This document shows, piece after piece, positions 1-8,796 of a DNA stretch of 64,000 bases. A program made the position numbers and the translations under genes. Positions within the stretch are counted from its first letter, which is position 1; each line of letters begins with the position of its first letter. This DNA comes from Lentzea aerocolonigenes (GTDB lineage: Bacteria > Actinomycetota > Actinomycetes > Mycobacteriales > Pseudonocardiaceae). The notes under the pieces were generated by a model that was not told where the DNA came from, did no database searches, and worked only from the letters and a program-made list of their open reading frames with translations. The stretch is taken from the NCBI RefSeq assembly GCF_000974445.1, contig NZ_BBOJ01000005.1, forward strand, positions 186,001-250,000. Direction: 5' to 3'.

Positions 1-81
1 GTCGCGGACGGTGCGGTGCCGATTGCGCCAGGTGAGATCAAGGAGGAGATCGACGTCGCCGTGGTGTACCAGTTGCGCTGA
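1..81 (+). CDS. C-terminal end of a SIMPL (DUF541)-like protein, partial
   Basis: An open frame enters from the left edge and encodes 26 residues before TGA. The tail has the pattern VPIAPGE, then an alternating hydrophobic strand ending VVYQLR. This resembles the closing beta-strand of SIMPL/YggE-family proteins, which often end in a P-[IV]-x-PGE motif followed by a V-x-V-x-[YF] strand. SIMPL proteins are secreted or periplasmic and poorly understood. The assignment rests only on this short tail, so the family is tentative, although a real C-terminus here is likely. No terminator is obvious in the 60 bases after the stop. Confidence 0.45.
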   Translation, partial: VADGAVPIAPGEIKEEIDVAVVYQLR

Positions 82-431
82 TGACAGGCGTTGGTCGCGC
101 TGAGCCTTCCGTCAGAGGAGAGGTTCGGCAGGGCGGTGTCGAGGCCAGGGACGTGTCGGAGCGAGGTGGGCACGGCCCTGGCACCGCTCCAGCGGCTTCG
201 GCGCCGCGCCACCAGCCGTCGTAGCGATGGGTTCGACGTCTCGGTGGCGCGGTCCGCAGTCGGTGCCGTCAAAGCCCTCCGCCGGTATCGCTGAGTGTCC
301 AACCGACCACGGAGCGGAAAAGTTTTCATATTCAGTCAGATTCCTGTCCGTCGGTCCGTTGTGGGACATGACAGCAGGCGGATCGCGTCACGGTTGAGGT
401 CCGATTTCCGCCACGCGGCCCGACATGCGAA
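82..431. other. Intergenic gap, nothing recognised
   Basis: This lies between the end of the first gene (plus strand) and the terminator of the subtilase (minus strand). Short open frames exist on both strands, but none has a convincing ribosome binding site or recognisable protein. I see no repeat, RNA gene or promoter that I can support. Confidence 0.5.
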
Positions 432-468
432 ACCCCGCTTGGCTACCGGTGTGGTGGCCAAGCGGGGT
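432..468 (-). terminator. Rho-independent-type hairpin after the subtilase
   Basis: A perfect 12-bp stem (432-443 with 457-468) encloses a 13-base loop. It lies 15 bases past the subtilase stop on the minus strand. There is no long U-tract, which is usual for actinobacterial terminators. Confidence 0.8.
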
Positions 469-482
469 GTGTGGGGTGGGTG

Positions 483-2048
483 TCAGAAGGTGAGTTGCCA
501 GGCGTCGAGGTAGCCGGTTTCGGTGGTGCGGTAGGCGTCGCGGATCTGCAGTTTCCAGGTGCCGTTGGCCAGCTCGGTGGAGGCGTTGAGCGTGTAGGTG
601 ACGTTGAGGTTGTCGGTGGTGTCGGTGAGGCTGGTGTTGCGCAGGCGGTAAGTGGTGCCGTCGGGGGCGAGCAGGTCGAGCTGGAGGTCGCCGCGGGCGG
701 TGTGCTTGATGTCGACGGTGATCTTGAGGGTGGCAGGGGCGTTGCCGGTGCGGCCGGTGACGGTGATGGGGCTGGTGACGGTGCCGGTGCCGGGGATGGT
801 CACGTTGGTCGTGTTGACGAACACCGACGGAGCCGGGGCGGGCGCGGGGGTGGTCTGGGTGGTGCCGGTGTACAGCAGGGTGTTGGGGGAGCCGGTCTGG
901 GCGTTGCGGACCAGGCCGGTGGTGGCCGTGTTGATGAGGGCGGTGCGGACCTGGGAGGGGGTGGCGGTGGGGTTGGTGGCGAGGTGCAGGGCGGCGGCGC
1001 CGGCGACGTGGGGGGTGGCCATGGAGGTGCCGGACATGGCGCCGGTGGAGGTGTCGGAGCCGCGGGTAGCGGAGGTGATGGACACGCCGGGGGCGAACAG
1101 GTCGACGCAGGTGCCGTAGTTGGAGAAGGAGGCTTTGGTGTCGGTCTTGTCGACCGCGCCGACGGTGATGGCCTCGCTGACCCGCGCCGGGGAGACGGTG
1201 CAGGCGTCCTGCTGCACGCCTTGGGCGTTGCCGTTGCCGGCGGCGACGGCGTAGGTGAGGCCGGAGGCGATGGAGTTGCGCACGGCCTGGTCGATCGCGG
1301 AGTTCGCGCCGCCACCGAGGCTCATGTTGACCACGGCGGGCTTGACGGCGTTCTGGGTGACCCAGTTGATGCCGTTGACGATCTGCTCGCTGGTACCACT
1401 GCCCTGACAGCCCAGCACCCGCACCGCCACCAGCTTCACCTGCTTGGCCATGCCGTAGGTGGTGCCGCCGACGGTGCCGGCGACGTGGGTGCCGTGACCC
1501 TGGCAGTCCTGACCGTTCTTGCCGTCACCGATCGCGTCGTAGCCGACACGGGCCCGGCCGCCGAACTCGGCGTGGCTGGTGCGGATGCCGGTGTCGAGGA
1601 TGTAGGCGGTGACGTTGGCCGCGGTGGTGGCCGAGGTGTACTTGCCGTCCAGCGGCAGGGTGCGCTGGTCGGTGCGGTCCAGGCCCCACGTCGCCCCGGT
1701 CTGGGTGTCGGTCATGTGGACCTCGGTGACGGGCTGGACGTAGGCGATGCGGGGGTCCGCGGCCAGCCTGCGGGCCTGGGCCTGGGTCATCTCCACGGAG
1801 AAGCCGTTGAGTGCGGAGGTCCAGCTGCTGCGCAGCTTGCCGCCGAAGCGGCCCGCCACCTCGCCCGCGGCACCGCCCTTGCCGTCCTTGAACACCGCGA
1901 TGTAGCGGTCACCCACGACCGTGGCACCCGGCACCGGCCGGATCTCGCCCTCGGCAGCCGAGGCGTTCGCCGCCCCGGCCGCACCGAGCAGGCCGAGCAC
2001 CGCGATACCGAACGTCGCCGCCGCTGCCACCACACGCGTTGTGCTCAC
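483..2048 (-). CDS. Secreted S8 family serine protease (subtilase) with C-terminal P domain
   Basis: A 521-residue exported endopeptidase. It has a signal peptide (about 1-32, ending ANASA), an inhibitor I9-type propeptide (about 47-112) and a peptidase S8 domain (about 115-395). The catalytic triad is visible as Asp152 in ILDTG, His185 in GHGTHVAGT and Ser342 in GTSMATPHVAG, with the oxyanion Asn272 in AAGN. A Thr/Pro linker leads to a proprotein-convertase P domain (about 415-521) ending in the usual DAWQLTF-type strand. The start is GTG, preceded by AAGGGAG at five bases. The architecture matches actinomycete extracellular subtilases such as aqualysin/proteinase K relatives. The gene stands alone with its own terminator. 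Its promoter region carries the 50-bp element at 2096-2145. The likely role is extracellular protein degradation or processing of surface proteins; the substrate is unknown. Confidence 0.96.
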   Translation of the reverse strand: MSTTRVVAAAATFGIAVLGLLGAAGAANASAAEGEIRPVPGATVVGDRYIAVFKDGKGGAAGEVAGRFGGKLRSSWTSALNGFSVEMTQAQARRLAADPRIAYVQPVTEVHMTDTQTGATWGLDRTDQRTLPLDGKYTSATTAANVTAYILDTGIRTSHAEFGGRARVGYDAIGDGKNGQDCQGHGTHVAGTVGGTTYGMAKQVKLVAVRVLGCQGSGTSEQIVNGINWVTQNAVKPAVVNMSLGGGANSAIDQAVRNSIASGLTYAVAAGNGNAQGVQQDACTVSPARVSEAITVGAVDKTDTKASFSNYGTCVDLFAPGVSITSATRGSDTSTGAMSGTSMATPHVAGAAALHLATNPTATPSQVRTALINTATTGLVRNAQTGSPNTLLYTGTTQTTPAPAPAPSVFVNTTNVTIPGTGTVTSPITVTGRTGNAPATLKITVDIKHTARGDLQLDLLAPDGTTYRLRNTSLTDTTDNLNVTYTLNASTELANGTWKLQIRDAYRTTETGYLDAWQLTF

Positions 2049-2095
2049 TGAGACTCCCTTGTCGACATCGCCCGCTTCGATGTCACAAGGTTCCG

Positions 2096-2145
2096 AGCCC
2101 CCAGTAGCGCGACCCGGTCATGTTCGGTTGCGCTACGGTTGCGCC
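2096..2145 (-). promoter_or_regulatory. 50-bp conserved upstream element, copy A, with two CAACCG boxes 11 bp apart
   Basis: Read on the minus strand, this block matches 58889-58938 (plus strand) at 49 of 50 positions. It contains CAACCG at 2141-2136 and 2130-2125, an 11-bp period, followed by ACCGGG and GCGCTACTGGGGGCT. It lies 48 bases upstream of the subtilase start codon, the right place for an operator plus promoter. Direct repeats with 11-bp period are typical of OmpR/PhoB-type regulator sites. The regulator is not known. Confidence 0.65.
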
Positions 2146-2174
2146 AGTCCGATCACCGTCCGTGATCTGACTGG
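2144..2174 (-). terminator. Hairpin terminator after the 860-residue surface protein
   Basis: CCAGTC pairs with GACTGG and GATCAC pairs with GTGATC around a 5-base loop, with one mismatch between the two helices. It begins 11 bases after the stop codon of the minus-strand surface protein gene and sits just before the subtilase regulatory element. Confidence 0.7.
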
Positions 2175-2184
2175 TCGCCTCCTG

Positions 2185-4767
2185 TCAAGCACGCCTCCTG
2201 GCGAACAGTCGCAGGATCAAGCCCAACCCCGCCAGGAGCAGTCCGATGGCGGCCAGGCGCCAGACGTCATCGCCGGTCACCGCGAGCGGTGGGTTGGTGG
2301 GTGGTGTGGACACCGGTGACACGTCGGCGCTCGCCGAGTCCGGGAGTGTTGCGACGGGCGAGAGCCCTCCGGGCAGGACGTAGGTTGCGGTGGCCGTGTT
2401 GACGATTCCCGCCGACAGTCCTGTGGTAGCGCAGTGCACGACATTCTCCGCGCCCGTGGCCAGTGCGAAGGCGCTCGCGGCGCAGCCGGGCTCGATCAGG
2501 TCTTGCACGGTCACCTCGGCGAGGTCGACCTCGCCCGTGTTGACGACGGTGACGCGCCAGCGAACCGTCTCGCCACTGTGGACAGTCGCATTCTCGCCCC
2601 AGCTGTCACAGGTGCTCGCGTTGCCGGTCAGACAGACCTCTTTGCGCATGGTCAGGTCGGCCACCCGCACCGAAGCGTCGTCGGGTGGGGTGGCGACCGG
2701 TGCGGTGGTGGCGGGCGCGCCGGGTGGCACGTACCGCCCGACCACGGGTTTGGTCATGCCCGCGGTGACGTTGCTCGTCGAGCAGGTGAACGACACGGAC
2801 GTGCCTGTCGCGAGGTTCATCCCACCAGTCGAGCACGACGGCTCGGCGTCGTCGTGAAGTGTGACCCCGGTGAGGTCGACCTCGCCGGTGTTCGCGACCG
2901 TGATTCGCCAGTGTGCCGTGCCGCCCCGCTCGACGACGTGGTCGTCAGCCCACGGTCCGCTGCCCGTCTCCGTGCACGCTTCCGCTACCGGCGACTGGCA
3001 GATGTCCTTGCGCACCAAGAGGTCGGACACCATCGCGGTCGCGTCAGCCGGAGCGGTGATGATCGGTGCGGTGTCCGGTGGTGACCCTGGTGGCACGTAC
3101 ATCGCGGTCACCGCGTTCGTTGTTTTCTTCGTGAGGTTCGTTGTCGAGCAGTCGACCGTCTTCGACGTGTGCGCGGCGAGGTCGAACGGCGCTGCGGAAC
3201 ACGACGCCTCGTTGGGATCGTCCAGCACGATGCCGGTCAGATCGACGTCGCCGGTGTTGGTGACGGTGATGCGCCAGTGTGCCGTTGCACCCCACGGAAC
3301 GGTGGCGGAGTACACCCACGGGCCGGTGGCGCACTCCACCGCGGTCAGCGCGGCGCAGATCTCCTCCTCCACGTGGAGATCCGTGATTTTCACCGCCGCG
3401 ACCGCGTCCGTGGTCGCTTCCTCCGGCCAGCCCATCATCTCGAACGACGCCGTGGCCTCGTTCTTCACGCTTCCGGTCACGTTGGCGGTCGAACAGTGGA
3501 ACGAGGCCGACGAACCCACGACCAGGTCGAACTCCGCATCGCAACCCGGCGCACCCTCGTCGGTCAGAGTGATGCCGGTGAGGTCGACGTCACCGGTGTT
3601 GGTGACCGTGATCCGCCAGTGCGCGGTCGAGCCGGTCGGTGTCGTAGAGGTTTCCTGCCGCGGACCGGCGCCGGCGGCACCGCAGCCCGTGCCGGCGCAG
3701 ACCTCCTTGACCACGGCCAGGTTCGTCACCTTCACGCTCGCGGAGTCGGATGCCGTGCTCACGGCGGTCTGGCCAGGTGGGGTGAACGACGCGATCGTCG
3801 TGTTCGTTCGTCCTTCGGTCACGTCGGCGGTGGAGCAGGAGAAGGACGCCGACACACCTGCGGTCAGGTCGAACGGTGCTGTGGCACAAGAGGCTTCCGC
3901 TGGGTCGTTCAGCGTGGCACCTGGAATGTCCACAGTGGTCGGTCGGCTCACCCGGATGCTCCAGTACGCGGTGCTGCCCGCGGGGATGAGGGTGTTCTCC
4001 GCCCACGGACCGGAGCCGCCGGGGCCGCAGTCCGCCGTTGTGGTCGAGGTGCAGACCTCCTTCGCCACCTTCAGTGCGGGCAGCGGAACGGAGAACGCGA
4101 CCTGCTGGGCGAGGTAGGAGTCGCCGGTGGTGTTGAACTGGAGGGAGAGACTGGTTGCTCCAACGGGCAGTGTGCCCAGCGGCAACGTGAAGTCCTTGGC
4201 GTCGACCGAGAAGTTGTTGGGCGTGTTGGGATTGATCTGTCCGTCCGCGCCGTCGACGAAGAAGTTCCCCGTTCCGGCACCGGAAGGCTCGCCGACCGCG
4301 GTCCCGTTGACCAGGAACTGGTCAGCGGCGATGTCCCAGTCGCCCTCGTATGCGGTGACACCGGCGCGCAACCCGGTGTTGCCTGCCCAGTGGAGGCGGA
4401 CGTGGTCGACCGTTGCGCCGGGGGGAATGGTCAGGCCCGTCGAGCTGGAGTTGAACGTCGCAGGGCTGGTGTCGGTGTCGGCCCACGCCATCTGGTACTC
4501 GTCGTTGACGGCGTCGGGATCCATCCGTCCGGCGCCGTCCGCGCACAGGGCCGAGGTGAGTGGCGACGGCGAGGCCGGGCACTTCGTCACCGGGTTGCCG
4601 ATGATGTTGAAGTCGCCGTAGACGACCTGGTCGTACACCTGGGTGAACGGGACGATGACATCGGCTGTGGCGGCGCCGGTCGTCACCGTCGCCGAGCCCG
4701 CACCGAGGACGAACGCGATGATCACGCACGACAGGGACCGAGTCTTCCGGATCTCCCCAGCGCACAT
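2185..4767 (-). CDS. LAxTG-anchored surface protein with five DUF11/DUF7507-type repeats
   Basis: A predicted secreted, cell-wall-anchored protein of 860 residues. I place the start at the ATG at 4767, because GGAGG lies six bases upstream; an in-frame ATG 16 codons earlier has no such site. A signal peptide (about 1-36) is followed by a unique N-terminal domain of about 200 residues, then five repeats of about 110 residues. Each repeat has a W-[RS]-[IV]-x-V-x-N-T-G-[DE]-V-D-L core and paired cysteines, and most end in a Tyr/Phe-x-PPG strand. The C-terminus has Pro-rich spacer, LAVTG, a hydrophobic helix and the basic tail RRR, the layout of a class E sortase signal. DUF11-like repeats are Ig-like stalk modules found in actinobacterial surface proteins. 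No sortase gene lies in the window. The likely role is adhesion or display; the ligand is unknown. Confidence 0.85.
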   Translation of the reverse strand: MCAGEIRKTRSLSCVIIAFVLGAGSATVTTGAATADVIVPFTQVYDQVVYGDFNIIGNPVTKCPASPSPLTSALCADGAGRMDPDAVNDEYQMAWADTDTSPATFNSSSTGLTIPPGATVDHVRLHWAGNTGLRAGVTAYEGDWDIAADQFLVNGTAVGEPSGAGTGNFFVDGADGQINPNTPNNFSVDAKDFTLPLGTLPVGATSLSLQFNTTGDSYLAQQVAFSVPLPALKVAKEVCTSTTTADCGPGGSGPWAENTLIPAGSTAYWSIRVSRPTTVDIPGATLNDPAEASCATAPFDLTAGVSASFSCSTADVTEGRTNTTIASFTPPGQTAVSTASDSASVKVTNLAVVKEVCAGTGCGAAGAGPRQETSTTPTGSTAHWRITVTNTGDVDLTGITLTDEGAPGCDAEFDLVVGSSASFHCSTANVTGSVKNEATASFEMMGWPEEATTDAVAAVKITDLHVEEEICAALTAVECATGPWVYSATVPWGATAHWRITVTNTGDVDLTGIVLDDPNEASCSAAPFDLAAHTSKTVDCSTTNLTKKTTNAVTAMYVPPGSPPDTAPIITAPADATAMVSDLLVRKDICQSPVAEACTETGSGPWADDHVVERGGTAHWRITVANTGEVDLTGVTLHDDAEPSCSTGGMNLATGTSVSFTCSTSNVTAGMTKPVVGRYVPPGAPATTAPVATPPDDASVRVADLTMRKEVCLTGNASTCDSWGENATVHSGETVRWRVTVVNTGEVDLAEVTVQDLIEPGCAASAFALATGAENVVHCATTGLSAGIVNTATATYVLPGGLSPVATLPDSASADVSPVSTPPTNPPLAVTGDDVWRLAAIGLLLAGLGLILRLFARRRA

Positions 4768-4946
4768 GTCATGCCTCCGGTCCCGCCGACCTGGCGGTCG
4801 TGTGGACTCGTACACACGTGAGAGACCTGGGAACGATCAGCGGATTACGGGCGGCGGAGTCACCGCAACAGGTGAACTCGTGCGCACCGACGCGGCAGTG
4901 GCGAGCCCGGCGCTCCGCCTGTGGTGCACCGGGCAGCCATCCCAGG

Positions 4947-5627
4947 TCAGTTCCTCAGGTCGACCTGCCAGATCTGCTGTTCGGGCCGCCGCAGGATCTC
5001 CAGGCCGCCGACCATCCGCACCTTGAGATGTCCTGTCGCACTCGTGGTGACAGTGCTCACCTCGCCGACTGGACCGGCGGTGCCGTAAAGGCGGATCTGT
5101 TGTCCCGCAGTGAGCGCCGAGATCGGGACGCGGCGCGTGTTGACGGCCTGCGAGGCCGGCCACCGCCTCGTACCGAGTTTCCAGGCCAGGTAGCCGATCG
5201 GTGGCGCGACGACTGGTATCAGGGGTGCGACAGGCACCAGCGGCACGGCGGCGGAGAATGCGGCCAGCGCTGCGAGGAAACCGGTGGGGATCGGCACGTT
5301 TCCGAACTGCGCCCAGCCAGTGGTGCGCACCGAACCGTCGGGACGGAGGCCACGTGGCGCGATGCCGTCGGACAGGCGCACGTCCGGAACGGTCTCGGTC
5401 TGTGCGGCCGTCTTGTCATCGGTGGCCCCGTTGAGCGACGTGTCGTCCACCGTGACGCGGTGTCCACAGGTCGTGCAGACGAGGCACATGCCGGAACGTG
5501 CGTCGGCGTCCGGCCACACCCGCAGGGCACCGTGCCCGGCCGGACAGCGGTGGGCGGACGGGCCGCGCTGGAACCTGTGCAGTGCTCGGGCGTCGGTGCT
5601 GTCCATCCGGTTGTCCTCGCCGCTCAT
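4947..5627 (-). CDS. Membrane protein with N-terminal zinc-ribbon-like cysteines, unknown function
   Basis: 226 residues, unknown function. The start ATG overlaps the stop of the upstream gene as ATGA, so the two are translationally coupled; a longer frame exists upstream but would run through the neighbour. The N-terminus has a Cys-His cluster (RCPAGH, then CLVCTTCGH) that could bind zinc. A hydrophobic Pro/Val/Ala-rich stretch at about 115-155 could form one or two membrane passes. The last 65 residues form a small beta-rich domain ending IWQVDLRN. The gene lies between a Thr/Pro-rich membrane protein and the LAxTG surface protein on the same strand, suggesting an envelope role. Nothing identifies an enzyme. 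Confidence 0.7.
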   Translation of the reverse strand: MSGEDNRMDSTDARALHRFQRGPSAHRCPAGHGALRVWPDADARSGMCLVCTTCGHRVTVDDTSLNGATDDKTAAQTETVPDVRLSDGIAPRGLRPDGSVRTTGWAQFGNVPIPTGFLAALAAFSAAVPLVPVAPLIPVVAPPIGYLAWKLGTRRWPASQAVNTRRVPISALTAGQQIRLYGTAGPVGEVSTVTTSATGHLKVRMVGGLEILRRPEQQIWQVDLRN

Positions 5628-6193
5628 GCGTTGCTCTCGCGGAGTGAGTTCTCGTTGGTGACCGTGCGCCCGCCGATGTCGTCGGGGCGGCCCGATTCGG
5701 CACTGCCCAAGTCCGAGGCCGACAGTCCGTTCCGGAGCGGCGCGTTGGAGTTGTCGTTCTGGTGTGACGAGGGGACGGCGGTGGGTGCCAGGGGCGTCCT
5801 GGTCGTACTCCCGGCCGCGATGGTGTCGACCGGCTCCGGTGATCCGATGGCTGACGGGCCAGAAAGACCCGGTTCGGCGGGGTGTGAAGCGGGAGTTGTC
5901 GAGGCCGTGGCGCTCGGTGTGACCGGACTTTCCTGGCCGGTGATTGTCATCGGATGGGTCTGGGCGGGGGTGGTCGTCGGGCTCACCGTGCTCACGGGAC
6001 CTTCCGGTCGCACTGGTGACGTCGGCGCGATCGCGATGTTCGGAGTGAGGTTCGACATCGGTGGTGTGGACACGGACACCAGCGCCATCGGTGCGAGCAG
6101 TGTGCCGCCGAGCACGGGCAGCAGGCGACACCAGTTCGGGACGCTCCACCACATGCGCAGAAGTGCGTGTGGCTGATCGGATGGCTGGATCAA
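5624..6193 (-). CDS. Membrane-anchored Thr/Pro/Ser-rich exported protein
   Basis: 189 residues. The start is TTG with GGAG five bases upstream; an ATG 13 codons later is the alternative. A hydrophobic segment (about 20-45) looks like an uncleaved signal anchor or signal peptide. The rest is low-complexity Thr/Ser/Pro, typical of an extended wall-spanning linker that may be O-glycosylated. There is no recognisable domain. The stop overlaps the start of the next gene (ATGA). A protein of similar style precedes the regulator in cassette 2 (33593-34117), although I cannot show that the two are homologous. First gene of a minus-strand envelope operon. Confidence 0.65.
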   Translation of the reverse strand: MIQPSDQPHALLRMWWSVPNWCRLLPVLGGTLLAPMALVSVSTPPMSNLTPNIAIAPTSPVRPEGPVSTVSPTTTPAQTHPMTITGQESPVTPSATASTTPASHPAEPGLSGPSAIGSPEPVDTIAAGSTTRTPLAPTAVPSSHQNDNSNAPLRNGLSASDLGSAESGRPDDIGGRTVTNENSLRESNA

Positions 6194-6430
6194 AATAACT
6201 CCAAAAAGGACCGTGGACTTCTTGGCTGCCTCTGTGAAGTCGATCGCGGAGCGCCGTTGGCGTGTTATCGGACCTCGAAATGATCACTCTGTTGAGGGAG
6301 ATGATCCACTGTGGACCAGCACACGGTCGCACGATCAGGTGAGGACGGCCAGGAGTTCGCAATCGAAGATGCCCGGTGCGGTCTGGGGAGTGAGTGAGAG
6401 TTCGCCGTGCAAGGGGTGGAGGCCCGCTCG

Positions 6431-7057
6431 ATGACTGAATCACGTTCCGTCCCCGTGAGGATCAGCCGTCGGTGGGTGGCCTGCGGGATGGCTTTCGCCG
6501 CAGCTCTGACGATCACGCTGGCCGCGCTCCGGGCGTCGGATGACGACCTGGTCGTGACCGTCGACGACGGGATCGAGACGGTCACCGAGAGTCTGCCGAC
6601 CACCTATCAGGTCAAGGTTCGCAACAACACCGATCAGCAGCTCGACCAGGTAGAGGTGACGCTCACGACGCCGCCGTCGCTCGTGCTGGGACCGACAGGC
6701 ACCGGCCAGACGCCTGAGCCCGTCCCGACGAAGTGGTACCTCGACGTCGCCGCGGGTGAGACGGCACAGATCACGCTGGATGCCGCCGTGGGAACGATTT
6801 CCCCCGGCGCGGAGATCACCGTGATCGCCTGTGCGTCGGCTGCGGATCTTCCGATGGCGTGCGGGGCCGACGTGAACCACGGGGTGACCGCGATGAAGGA
6901 GCAGAGCGAAGCCTCTTGGGTCACCACGGTGACGATGTGGTGGCAGTTCCTGCTGGCCGCGCCAGGTGTGCTGCCGGTCGTGCTGCTCGTCGTCTTCGCT
7001 GCGTTCCGGCCGTTCAGGCGAAAAGACGGAGCACCTGACCAGCATGAGTCGTCGTGA
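6431..7057 (+). CDS. Membrane protein with an extracellular CARDB/DUF11-like Ig domain
   Basis: 208 residues. The ATG at 6431 is preceded by GGAGG at eight bases, which I prefer over the GTG 24 bases earlier. An N-terminal basic stretch and hydrophobic helix (about 15-35) act as signal or anchor. A single Ig-like domain of the DUF11/CARDB type follows (about 45-160), with a YQVKVRNNTDQQLDQVEV strand pattern and two cysteines. A second hydrophobic helix (about 175-195) precedes the basic tail FRRKD. The topology suggests an extracellular domain held between two helices, or a cleaved signal plus a C-terminal anchor. It is divergent from the minus-strand envelope operon across about 240 bases. 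Function unknown. Confidence 0.72.
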   Translation: MTESRSVPVRISRRWVACGMAFAAALTITLAALRASDDDLVVTVDDGIETVTESLPTTYQVKVRNNTDQQLDQVEVTLTTPPSLVLGPTGTGQTPEPVPTKWYLDVAAGETAQITLDAAVGTISPGAEITVIACASAADLPMACGADVNHGVTAMKEQSEASWVTTVTMWWQFLLAAPGVLPVVLLVVFAAFRPFRRKDGAPDQHESS

Positions 7058-7564
7058 CCGTGCGGCGATTTCCCTCGCAGGTACCGCTCCAGCGCGCTTC
7101 CGGTGTACCTCGCCACGGCTCAAGGCCGCGGAGACGGGGGTCCGGCCGGTCGGCTTCTCCCGTCGGGACCGCGGAGGTTCACCTCGTGTGCTGCGATGTC
7201 GTGACGCGGCTCGGTGGAACAGCCCACTCCTGCACCCGACGGACGCGCCGACGTGGACAGCGACGATGGTGTGCACGACCACAACGTGGTCGGGTGTGTG
7301 GCAATGTTGCCGCTGCGGATGTGAGCGATAACAGCGGTCTCTTGCGAGAGACCGGCAGCCGGGAACACGTGTCGGCGTGCTTTACGCACGATCACGGTCC
7401 AAGCATCCAAGCGCTGAGCGGAATACGTGCTACCGCGTTTCCGGAGCCACTCGAACGAGTGCATGCGCAGTGGTGTTGTTGCCTGGCTGGCCCAACGCCG
7501 TGTTCGTGCGGAACGTATGAGCGCTTGACGATTTCGAGCAGAACGTCGATCAGAGGTTGAACAA
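7058..7564. other. 507-base intergenic region with two hairpins upstream of cassette 1
   Basis: There is no supported gene; a 168-codon frame beginning in a GTGA overlap lacks any protein-like pattern. Two perfect 7-bp hairpins stand out. One is at 7276-7292 (CGACCAC/GTGGTCG, three-base loop) and may terminate the upstream gene. The other is at 7336-7353 (GGTCTCT/AGAGACC, loop TGCG). The last 150 bases are less GC-rich than the surroundings and probably hold the promoter of the regulator at 7565. Confidence 0.5.
7276..7292 (+). terminator. Possible terminator hairpin
   Basis: A perfect 7-bp stem with a three-base loop, 219 bases after the stop at 7057. The distance makes it a weak terminator candidate; an operator is equally possible. 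Confidence 0.3.
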
Positions 7565-8245
7565 ATGGGTGCAGGTTCGGAAGAGATATCGCTGGCGGGA
7601 GAGGGCTCTACGCGCCGGCTTCGAGTCGCACTGGTCGAATCGCTGCCGCTGCTGAGACACGGTGTGCAGACGGTCGTCTCGGCTCATCCCGCTCTGGAGT
7701 GGGTTGATGCGGTGAGCAGCACCCGTGACACCATCGAACTGTGCGAGTCGGCGCGTCCCGACGTCGTTCTCGTCACCTCGGCTGTCGATCCCGGCTGGAA
7801 TCGTTGCCAGTTGCTGACCCGCCTGTTCAGGGATCTCACCGTGGTGGCGCTGCTCGGCCGGGAGGCACGTACCGCGGACAGCATCGCCATGGCGCGCATC
7901 AACGGTGCCAGGGCGCTGGTGCCGCTGGACGCCGATCCCGACCGGTTGGTGAAGGCCATCACGGCGGCGGCAACGGTTGGTCACCACATCGACTCCGCTC
8001 TGACGGTCTTCGCCACCTCGGTGGAAGGTGCCCGAACGGCGGGCGGAAGGTCGTTGTCGCGCAGGGAGTTCGAGGTGCTGCAGCTCATCGCCGAAGGGCG
8101 AACGGCGGTGCAGATCGCGTTACGACTCCAGATCACCGCCGAGACCGCGCGCACACACGTCAGTCACATCCTGCGAAAGCTCGATGCCAGGGACCGCGCG
8201 CACGCCGTGGCCCGGGCCTACGAGCTGTCGTTCCTGCCGAAGTGA
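7565..8245 (+). CDS. LuxR/NarL-type transcription regulator with a pseudo-receiver domain (cassette 1)
   Basis: 226 residues: a receiver-like domain (about 19-140) and a C-terminal LuxR HTH (about 160-222; LSRREFEVLQLIAEG, then the ETARTHVSHILRKL recognition helix). The fold matches NarL-type response regulators, but the phosphorylation pocket is gone. The acidic pair after strand 1 reads ES instead of DD, the phospho-acceptor Asp after strand 3 is Thr (VVLVTSAVDPGW), and the conserved Lys after strand 5 is Leu (LVPLDAD). It is therefore probably not phosphorylated and may sense a ligand or partner. Close paralogues lie at 34120-34809 (same DPGW signature) and 32969-33394 (no HTH). It is followed after 30 bases by a small gene and then a sigma factor. 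Start ATG with GAGG eight bases upstream. Confidence 0.9.
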   Translation: MGAGSEEISLAGEGSTRRLRVALVESLPLLRHGVQTVVSAHPALEWVDAVSSTRDTIELCESARPDVVLVTSAVDPGWNRCQLLTRLFRDLTVVALLGREARTADSIAMARINGARALVPLDADPDRLVKAITAAATVGHHIDSALTVFATSVEGARTAGGRSLSRREFEVLQLIAEGRTAVQIALRLQITAETARTHVSHILRKLDARDRAHAVARAYELSFLPK

Positions 8246-8275
8246 TCCCTGGAGTTCGTCTCGAGGAGGTCGTGG

Positions 8276-8623
8276 ATGTTTCGTCTTCATCGCCAAGGAT
8301 GGGTGCCGTCAGTGTTGGTTCGATTCTTCCTGCGGGCGGGTGACCGTCGTTCATGGACTGTCCGCTGCCGCGACGAGCGCGGCCGGAACGCCACCACGGT
8401 GGTAGCGCTGACCGAGGAGTTCGTGGTCGTGGAGAACGCGGAACGCGAGACGATCCGCCTGTCTGCCGCTCAGGTGGACCGTTTGCGGGTGGCGCTCCGC
8501 TCTGCGGTCATCAGTCTGGGCACGCTGGACGACGACGACAACGTGAGTGCGAGCCCGGCCCACACGATCCCCGTGCAGCGTTCGCGCGGGTTCCCTCGCG
8601 GAGTTACTCGCCCGAACGGGTGA
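8276..8623 (+). CDS. Small protein of cassette 1, unknown function
   Basis: 115 residues, unknown function. The start ATG has GAGGAGG six bases upstream. The central part predicts a short beta-hairpin and then a helix with the pattern IRLSAAQVDRLRVALRSA. The gene after the paralogous regulator (35027-35323) carries the same pattern (VYLSPLQVGRMRAALRDA), so this small gene belongs to the duplicated cassette. The strand-plus-helix pattern loosely recalls the N-terminal dimerisation region of Lsr2, but the match is too short to assign. No signal peptide or cysteine cluster. It could modulate the adjacent regulator or sigma factor; that is inference from position only. Confidence 0.7.
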   Translation: MFRLHRQGWVPSVLVRFFLRAGDRRSWTVRCRDERGRNATTVVALTEEFVVVENAERETIRLSAAQVDRLRVALRSAVISLGTLDDDDNVSASPAHTIPVQRSRGFPRGVTRPNG

Positions 8624-8633
8624 GCGCATACTT

Positions 8634-8658
8634 AATTTTGGGGATGCTCGGCAATGTC
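8634..8658 (+). promoter_or_regulatory. Conserved upstream element of the sigma gene (AATTTTGGGGATGCTC box)
   Basis: The block AATTTTGGGGATGC, 163 bases before the sigma start, resembles the block at 36179-36203, about 177 bases before the paralogous sigma gene (TTGGGGGTGTTG followed by ATG and AGG). Two inverted copies with GCATCCCCA occur at 37205-37240. It could be a promoter or operator shared by the cassette. Confidence 0.45.
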
Positions 8659-8796
8659 GAGGCCGCGTTGCGCACACCTGTTGGGCGACAAGTTCGCGGT
8701 TCCGGAGAGTTGCCTTCCATGAGTGAACTGCTCGCTGTAGCTTTGCACTTACAGGCGGCGTGACGGAGAGGGAATTGGAAACCTGAGGCAGGTGAA

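Noticed and set aside
471..2051. 526-codon plus-strand frame rich in Gly and Val
   Set aside because: It mirrors the subtilase on the other strand, which has a signal peptide, catalytic triad and terminator. The frame is open only because of codon GC bias.
3044..3544. Secondary frames within the 860-residue surface protein
   Set aside because: All are Arg/His-rich shadows of the repeat-coding strand.
7054..7560. 168-codon frame starting in a GTGA overlap
   Set aside because: It has no protein-like pattern, many Cys and Arg, and covers likely promoter and hairpin sequence.
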